Source: an uncultured Opitutaceae bacterium
GTDB taxonomy: Bacteria; Verrucomicrobiota; Verrucomicrobiia; Opitutales; Opitutaceae
DNA length: 9,718 nt
Direction of reading: 5' to 3'
NCBI GenBank assembly: GCA_937128785.1
Contig: CAKZMS010000243.1
Span: 1 to 9,718 of the forward strand
Positions 6,311 through 9,718 of this stretch are shown here, one piece after another (the first letter of the stretch is position 1; the number at the start of each line of letters is the position of its first letter). The notes beneath the pieces are model-generated. The model worked only from the letters and a program-made list of their open reading frames with translations. It had not been told where the DNA came from and ran no database searches. The position numbers and the translations under genes are program-made.

Positions 6311-7423
6311 GTGAATCAGTCTCCAGAGCACTTGTTTGATACGGTGGAAGAAGCGGTCGCGGATATTGCCGCCGGCCGGTTGGTCATCGTGACCGACGAC
6401 GAAAATCGTGAAAACGAGGGGGACCTGATCATGGCCGCCTCCAAGGCCACGCCGGAAACGGTCAACATGATGATCCGTTACGGCAGTGGCATCGTTTGTG
6501 TGCCGATGCTCGACCCGCAGCTCCGGCGTCTGGGACTGGGCTCCATGGTGGCGCAGAACCGCGAGGTGCAGCGCACCGATTTCACCGTGACGGTGGATGC
6601 GACCGAAGGTATCTCCACCGGGATCAGCGCCGCCGATCGCACCCGCACCATCAAGCTTCTGGCGGATCCGGAGACGAAGATGGATGAGTTGGTTCAGCCC
6701 GGGCATGTGTTTCCCCTGCGCGCCCGACCGGGCGGGGTGCTGCACCGGGCGGGGCACACTGAGGCCGCGATTGATTTGGCTACGCTGGCCGGCCTGCCGC
6801 AGGCCGGAGTGCTGTGCGAACTGGTCAATGACGACGGCACGGTCCAACGCCTACCGCAGCTGCAGGAGTTTAGGAAAAAATTTGGCCTCAAGATGATCTC
6901 GATTGCGCAGTTGATCGAGTATCGCACCACGCGGGAACAGCATGTGCATTTGGTGGGGCGGCAGGAAATCAAGACCCGTTTCGGTCCGCTCGAAGCCCAT
7001 GTGTTTCGCAGCGATTTTGATGGGCGGAACCACATTGCTCTGGTCAAGGGCACTGTTAGCGCCGAGCCCACCCTCGTGCGAGTGCACCGGGAGAACATTT
7101 TGACGGATTTGCTGCAGGCCGAATCGGCCGCGAGCAGTGTGCAGGTTGATCAGGCCTTGGAAAAAATCGCGCAGGCGGAGTCCGGGGTGCTGCTTCTCCT
7201 GACCCGGGACCCCAACGGCGATGCCCTGCTCACGACCCTGCAGGGCAAGCGGCCCGATCCCACTTCCCAGCCCATGTTCCGCGAATACGGTTTGGGTGCC
7301 CAGATTTTGAATACGATCGGACTGCGTAAGATTCGACTGCTGTCCTCCTCATCCTACAAGCCGGTCGGCCTGGAGGGGCATGGCCTCGAAATCGTCGAGC
7401 AGCTCTCGCTCGACGAAGTCTGA
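6311..7423 (+). CDS. ribB: 3,4-dihydroxy-2-butanone 4-phosphate synthase (RibB) fused to an inactive GTP cyclohydrolase II-like domain
   Basis: This 370-aa cytoplasmic enzyme converts ribulose 5-phosphate to 3,4-dihydroxy-2-butanone 4-phosphate plus formate, the four-carbon branch of riboflavin synthesis. The RibB half (about 8-205) is complete. DDENRENEGD (29-38) supplies the acidic metal and substrate residues, TDFTVTVDA (89-97) and GISTGISAADRTRTI (100-114) follow, and H132, H149 (RAGHTEAA) and E170 match the catalytic positions. The RibA-like half (about 210-370) keeps the fold outline (KTRFGPLEAHVF, GLRKIRLLSSS). However, RVHSECLTGD is RVHRENILTD (257-266), and there is no cysteine after C169, so the zinc site is absent and GTP cyclohydrolase activity is very unlikely. 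A separate ribA should exist elsewhere. The start is GTG with no clear Shine-Dalgarno; no other rib gene or FMN element is adjacent. Confidence 0.93.
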   Translation: MNQSPEHLFDTVEEAVADIAAGRLVIVTDDENRENEGDLIMAASKATPETVNMMIRYGSGIVCVPMLDPQLRRLGLGSMVAQNREVQRTDFTVTVDATEGISTGISAADRTRTIKLLADPETKMDELVQPGHVFPLRARPGGVLHRAGHTEAAIDLATLAGLPQAGVLCELVNDDGTVQRLPQLQEFRKKFGLKMISIAQLIEYRTTREQHVHLVGRQEIKTRFGPLEAHVFRSDFDGRNHIALVKGTVSAEPTLVRVHRENILTDLLQAESAASSVQVDQALEKIAQAESGVLLLLTRDPNGDALLTTLQGKRPDPTSQPMFREYGLGAQILNTIGLRKIRLLSSSSYKPVGLEGHGLEIVEQLSLDEV

Positions 7424-7428
7424 TAACA

Positions 7429-7484
7429 CGTAGCGCCGTGCTTCAGCCGGCGGCTCAGAGTGCCGGCTGAAGCACGGCACTACG
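7429..7484. repeat. Long near-perfect palindrome between convergent genes (REP-like element or bidirectional terminator)
   Basis: The left arm at 7429-7451 and the right arm at 7462-7484 are reverse complements at 22 of 23 positions; the single mismatch is C7434 opposite A7479. The loop is 10 bases (7452-7461). The core arm reads GCCGTGCTTCAGCCGGC. It starts 5 bp after the ribB stop and ends 11 bp before the stop of the convergent Sde182-like gene. No U-run follows on either side, so an intrinsic terminator of the classic type is not supported. The GC-rich arms and intergenic placement resemble dispersed REP or MITE-like elements. Copy number cannot be judged from one window. Confidence 0.75.
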
Positions 7485-7495
7485 AATAGTCCGTC

Positions 7496-8962
7496 TCAGG
7501 GCGTAATCGTGACGATGATGCGTTGGTAGCTGGAAAGGGCGGGGGTGCCTTTGTCCGTGATCTTCAGGATGAAGTGGGCGGTGACCGCTTCGTCCACTTC
7601 GGGTGCGCCGACGTGGTAGCGGTCGAAATTCTCCGCCCCGCCGGTGGCGAGCACGCCGCCGTCGTAGGTTCCGGCTTCCGGGTAGTGGAACCACAGGTAG
7701 CTGATGGAATCCCCGTCGGGATCGTAGCTGCCGTAGGCATCGAAGTTGATGGAACCACCGGAAGGCACGGTGAGTTTGGTGGGATGGTTGAGCTTGATGA
7801 CGGGTGCGTGGTTGGCCTCGGCGTAAGTCTGGGTGCACCAGTCCATGCGGGCGGCGAAGTCGTTTTGGAAATCATCGCGCCAGCGCCAAAGGGTGACCTG
7901 GTTGCCGGTGAATTCCCGGTCGGACTTTTCGATGGCGCGTTTCTGGAGGCTGGGCCGGAACGGGCGGTAGGTGTCGTCGGCATTGGTCCAAATGGGACGG
8001 GGCTCCGGAAGCCACACGACGACGGAACCGCCAACGCCAAGGGAAACCAAAGCGGGGGTGCCCAGCTCGTAGCGTCCGCCCCAACCGCCGAAGTCCGGGC
8101 GATCGGGGACGTTGAGGCCGTTGGGGATCAGGCCGAGGAAGGCGGGCGTATCGCCTTCCACGCCCCAGGCCACATCCGGATAAACCGCTCCCAAGGGACC
8201 GTGGCCTTGTTGAATGTGTTCGGCGAGCCACGGGTTGCTGATGGAGGAGTTGTCGATGCCGTCATGGACGTTGTTGATCGCGACCCACGTGGACTGACCG
8301 TAGTCGTCACCCGGGGTGACGATGTAGAACAGTCCAGGGAACTCCCGGCGCATCCACATGGCACTGTCGTCCTGATCGGAGATGGTGTAGACGCGGAGCT
8401 TGGCCACCAAGCGCTCGACCTCAGCTGCGGGGCGCGTCTGCCGCAAAGTGTAGAGGGCCTGAGCCAAGGTATTGGGGCCGCCCCAAACGGAGATCCACAG
8501 CGGTCGCGGGTCGTCGTTATCGAGCAATTGAATGATCCAATCGGACCCTTCCGTGTCCATGCCGTCGCCCACACCGGTCATGCCGTATTTGGGAATGCCC
8601 TCCTTGACAATGGCGCGAATGGCATCGGCGGTCGGAAAGCCCGGTTCGTGCTGAAGCAAGTTGGGCTGCACCTCGCCGTAAGCATCGACGATCTTGTGGA
8701 TGAAGTCGGGGCGAATGCTGTTCTGGTGCCAGCAGGAGGTGGTGGCGACGATGGCCTCGATATCGATCTGGTTGGCGTAAAGCAGCAGCCGCACGAGGGA
8801 CTGTTCGTCGTCGGGGTCTGCACCCATGTCGGTGAGCACCACCATCCGGGCGCGATCTTCCGGCGGGACGGCGGATTCATGATGGGATGCGCTGAGGAAG
8901 GGTGAAATCACGAGCGCGGCGAGGATGCCCGTGGCGAGGTTTTTGAGGTTCGGTGATTTCAT
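7496..8962 (-). CDS. Secreted Sde182/DUF1593 nucleoside-hydrolase-like protein
   Basis: This 488-aa exported protein has a signal peptide (about 1-25, MKSPNLKNLATGILAALVIS core). The main domain (about 38-330) matches the Sde182 nucleoside-hydrolase-like family, formerly DUF1593. VVLTDMGADPDDEQSLVRLL (41-60) keeps the Asp cluster that binds calcium in nucleoside hydrolases (D45, D49, D51, D52), and PLWISVWGGPNTLAQAL is the family's conserved core. The C-terminal domain (about 385-488) is Ig/PKD-like, with YGSYDPDGDSISYLWFHY and a final beta strand IIVTITP; it probably packs on the main domain or binds glycan. The family was first described as cellulose-binding in Saccharophagus; the true substrate is not established. 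It lies 59 bp downstream of the RbsC-type permease on the same strand, which fits hydrolysis outside the cytoplasm followed by uptake of the released sugar. Confidence 0.88.
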   Translation of the reverse strand: MKSPNLKNLATGILAALVISPFLSASHHESAVPPEDRARMVVLTDMGADPDDEQSLVRLLLYANQIDIEAIVATTSCWHQNSIRPDFIHKIVDAYGEVQPNLLQHEPGFPTADAIRAIVKEGIPKYGMTGVGDGMDTEGSDWIIQLLDNDDPRPLWISVWGGPNTLAQALYTLRQTRPAAEVERLVAKLRVYTISDQDDSAMWMRREFPGLFYIVTPGDDYGQSTWVAINNVHDGIDNSSISNPWLAEHIQQGHGPLGAVYPDVAWGVEGDTPAFLGLIPNGLNVPDRPDFGGWGGRYELGTPALVSLGVGGSVVVWLPEPRPIWTNADDTYRPFRPSLQKRAIEKSDREFTGNQVTLWRWRDDFQNDFAARMDWCTQTYAEANHAPVIKLNHPTKLTVPSGGSINFDAYGSYDPDGDSISYLWFHYPEAGTYDGGVLATGGAENFDRYHVGAPEVDEAVTAHFILKITDKGTPALSSYQRIIVTITP

Positions 8963-8993
8963 GATCAGAATTGTCAGTTAGGGGAGGGAGGAA

Positions 8994-9011
8994 GCTCATC
9001 GTTTGATGAGC
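8994..9011 (-). other. Intergenic hairpin between permease and Sde182-like genes
   Basis: GCTCATC (8994-9000) and GATGAGC (9005-9011) form a perfect 7-bp stem closed by a 4-base loop, 10 bp after the permease stop. On the minus strand the hairpin is followed by a C-rich CCTCC tract, not a U-run, so it is not a strong terminator. It could protect the upstream mRNA segment from 3' decay or cause partial read-through between transporter and secreted protein. Confidence 0.4.
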
Positions 9012-9021
9012 GGGAAAAGAA

Positions 9022-9718
9022 TTAATCGTCGCCGTCTTTGGCGTTCATTTTATCAATGGCGACAGCCGCGAGGATGACGCCGCCTTTCACCACCTGTTGC
9101 CAGAAGGGGGAAACATTGAGGAGGAAGAGGCCGTTGTTGAGCACCCCGATGATGAGGCAGCCGAGCACCGTGCCCATGACCGAGCCGCGTCCGCCGGAGA
9201 GGGAGGTGCCGCCGATGACCACGGCGGCGATGGAATCGAGCTCGTAGCCCAGGCCAGCGTTGGGCTGGGCGGAATCGAGCCGGGCCGTCACCAAAAGACC
9301 CGCGATACCGGCAAGGCCGCCACCGAGCGTGTAGACCCAGATTTTGATGCGATTGACCCGCAGACCGGTCAGCAGGGCGGCGCGTTCATTGCCGCCGACG
9401 GCGTAGAGGTAGCGGCCAAAGCGGGTGCGGCGCGTCAACACCACAAAAACGATCACCAACGCGAGGGTGATCCATACGGGCATCGGTATACCCAAGAAGA
9501 CGCCCGTGCCGATGTGGCCAAAGCTGGAGCCGAGTCCGGTGATGGGGAACCCGCCCGTCCACAGCATGGTCAACCCGCGGGCGATGCTGAACATGCCCAA
9601 GGTCGCCACAAAGGGCGGAATCTTGAACCGGGTGATCATGAAGCCGTTGAACCAGCCTGCCGCCAGGCCCACGACCAGGCCGCCGACAATGGCCCCCGCG
9701 CCGGTGAACTGCAGCCGG
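9022..9718 (-). CDS. rbsC: RbsC-type sugar ABC transporter permease (5' end outside window)
   Basis: The frame is open from the right edge to the stop at 9022, giving about 232 residues of the C-terminal two thirds of a permease. GTG 9672 is an internal codon: the frame upstream reads FTGAGAIVGGLVVGLAAGWFNGF without a stop. Several hydrophobic helices are visible. The diagnostic RbsC/BPD_transp_2 stretch includes GRYLYAVGGNERAALLTGLRV, LGGGLAGIAGLLVTARLDSA, YELDSIAAVVIGGTSLSGGRGS and NNGLFLL. The protein forms the membrane channel for a ribose/xylose/galactose-type sugar with a periplasmic binding protein and a double ATPase, expected to lie beyond the right edge. The exact sugar cannot be read from the permease. 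It probably shares a transcript with the downstream Sde182-like gene. Confidence 0.92.
   Translation of the reverse strand, partial: RLQFTGAGAIVGGLVVGLAAGWFNGFMITRFKIPPFVATLGMFSIARGLTMLWTGGFPITGLGSSFGHIGTGVFLGIPMPVWITLALVIVFVVLTRRTRFGRYLYAVGGNERAALLTGLRVNRIKIWVYTLGGGLAGIAGLLVTARLDSAQPNAGLGYELDSIAAVVIGGTSLSGGRGSVMGTVLGCLIIGVLNNGLFLLNVSPFWQQVVKGGVILAAVAIDKMNAKDGDD

Noticed and set aside
6260..6847. A 195-codon minus-strand frame opposite ribB
   Set aside because: It is a shadow of the strongly conserved RibB domain, is His/Arg/Gly-rich, and has no recognisable motif.
7523..8905. A 460-codon open frame on the plus strand opposite the Sde182-like gene
   Set aside because: It is the antisense of a gene with signal peptide and family motifs. 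Its translation is Gly/Val/Asp-rich without domains, as is typical for the reverse strand of GC-rich coding DNA.
1..9718. CRISPR array, insertion sequence, prophage or defence system
   Set aside because: No direct-repeat array, transposase, integrase, phage or defence-type gene was seen on either strand.

Overview
The window is GC-rich, densely coding bacterial DNA. Protein content suggests a Verrucomicrobiota bacterium of the Opitutales/Opitutaceae type: an ECF sigma operon with small secreted proteins, a soluble GAF-containing hybrid kinase, an Sde182-type secreted nucleoside-hydrolase-like protein beside an RbsC-type permease, and a RibBA with a decayed GTP cyclohydrolase half. That taxonomic call is inference from gene style; no marker gene is present. 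Both ends cut through genes, and no intergenic stretch exceeds about 150 bases.

Region 1 (1-3387, all minus strand, read right to left) looks like one transcription unit or two closely linked ones: a TMEM220-like membrane protein, a secreted 226-aa protein, an ECF sigma factor, a secreted 150-aa protein overlapping the sigma gene by 10 bp, a secreted glycine-zipper protein rich in His, Arg, Tyr and Trp, a single-pass anti-sigma factor with an HxxxCxxC zinc motif, and the start of another secreted protein that runs off the left edge. Sigma and anti-sigma genes are separated by two export-signal genes, so this is probably a regulatory module for an envelope or secreted function. It is the best candidate here for an undescribed system.

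Region 2 (3388-5296, plus) holds one divergently transcribed soluble hybrid histidine kinase-like protein (GAF, HisKA, ATPase-like, receiver-like). The phosphoacceptor His is present. The ATP-binding signatures and the receiver Asp are gone, so it is probably a signalling pseudokinase.

Region 3 (5327-7484) holds housekeeping-like single genes: a spermidine-synthase-fold methyltransferase-like protein (minus), tRNA-Arg(CCT) with encoded CCA, and ribB fused to a cysteine-free RibA-like domain (plus). A 23-bp-arm, nearly perfect palindrome closes ribB and lies between convergent genes.

Region 4 (7496-9718, minus) is the end of a sugar-uptake operon: an RbsC-type ABC permease (5' end outside the window) followed 59 bp later by a secreted Sde182/DUF1593 nucleoside-hydrolase-like protein with a C-terminal Ig/PKD-like domain. 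Together they suggest capture of a carbohydrate- or nucleoside-derived sugar.
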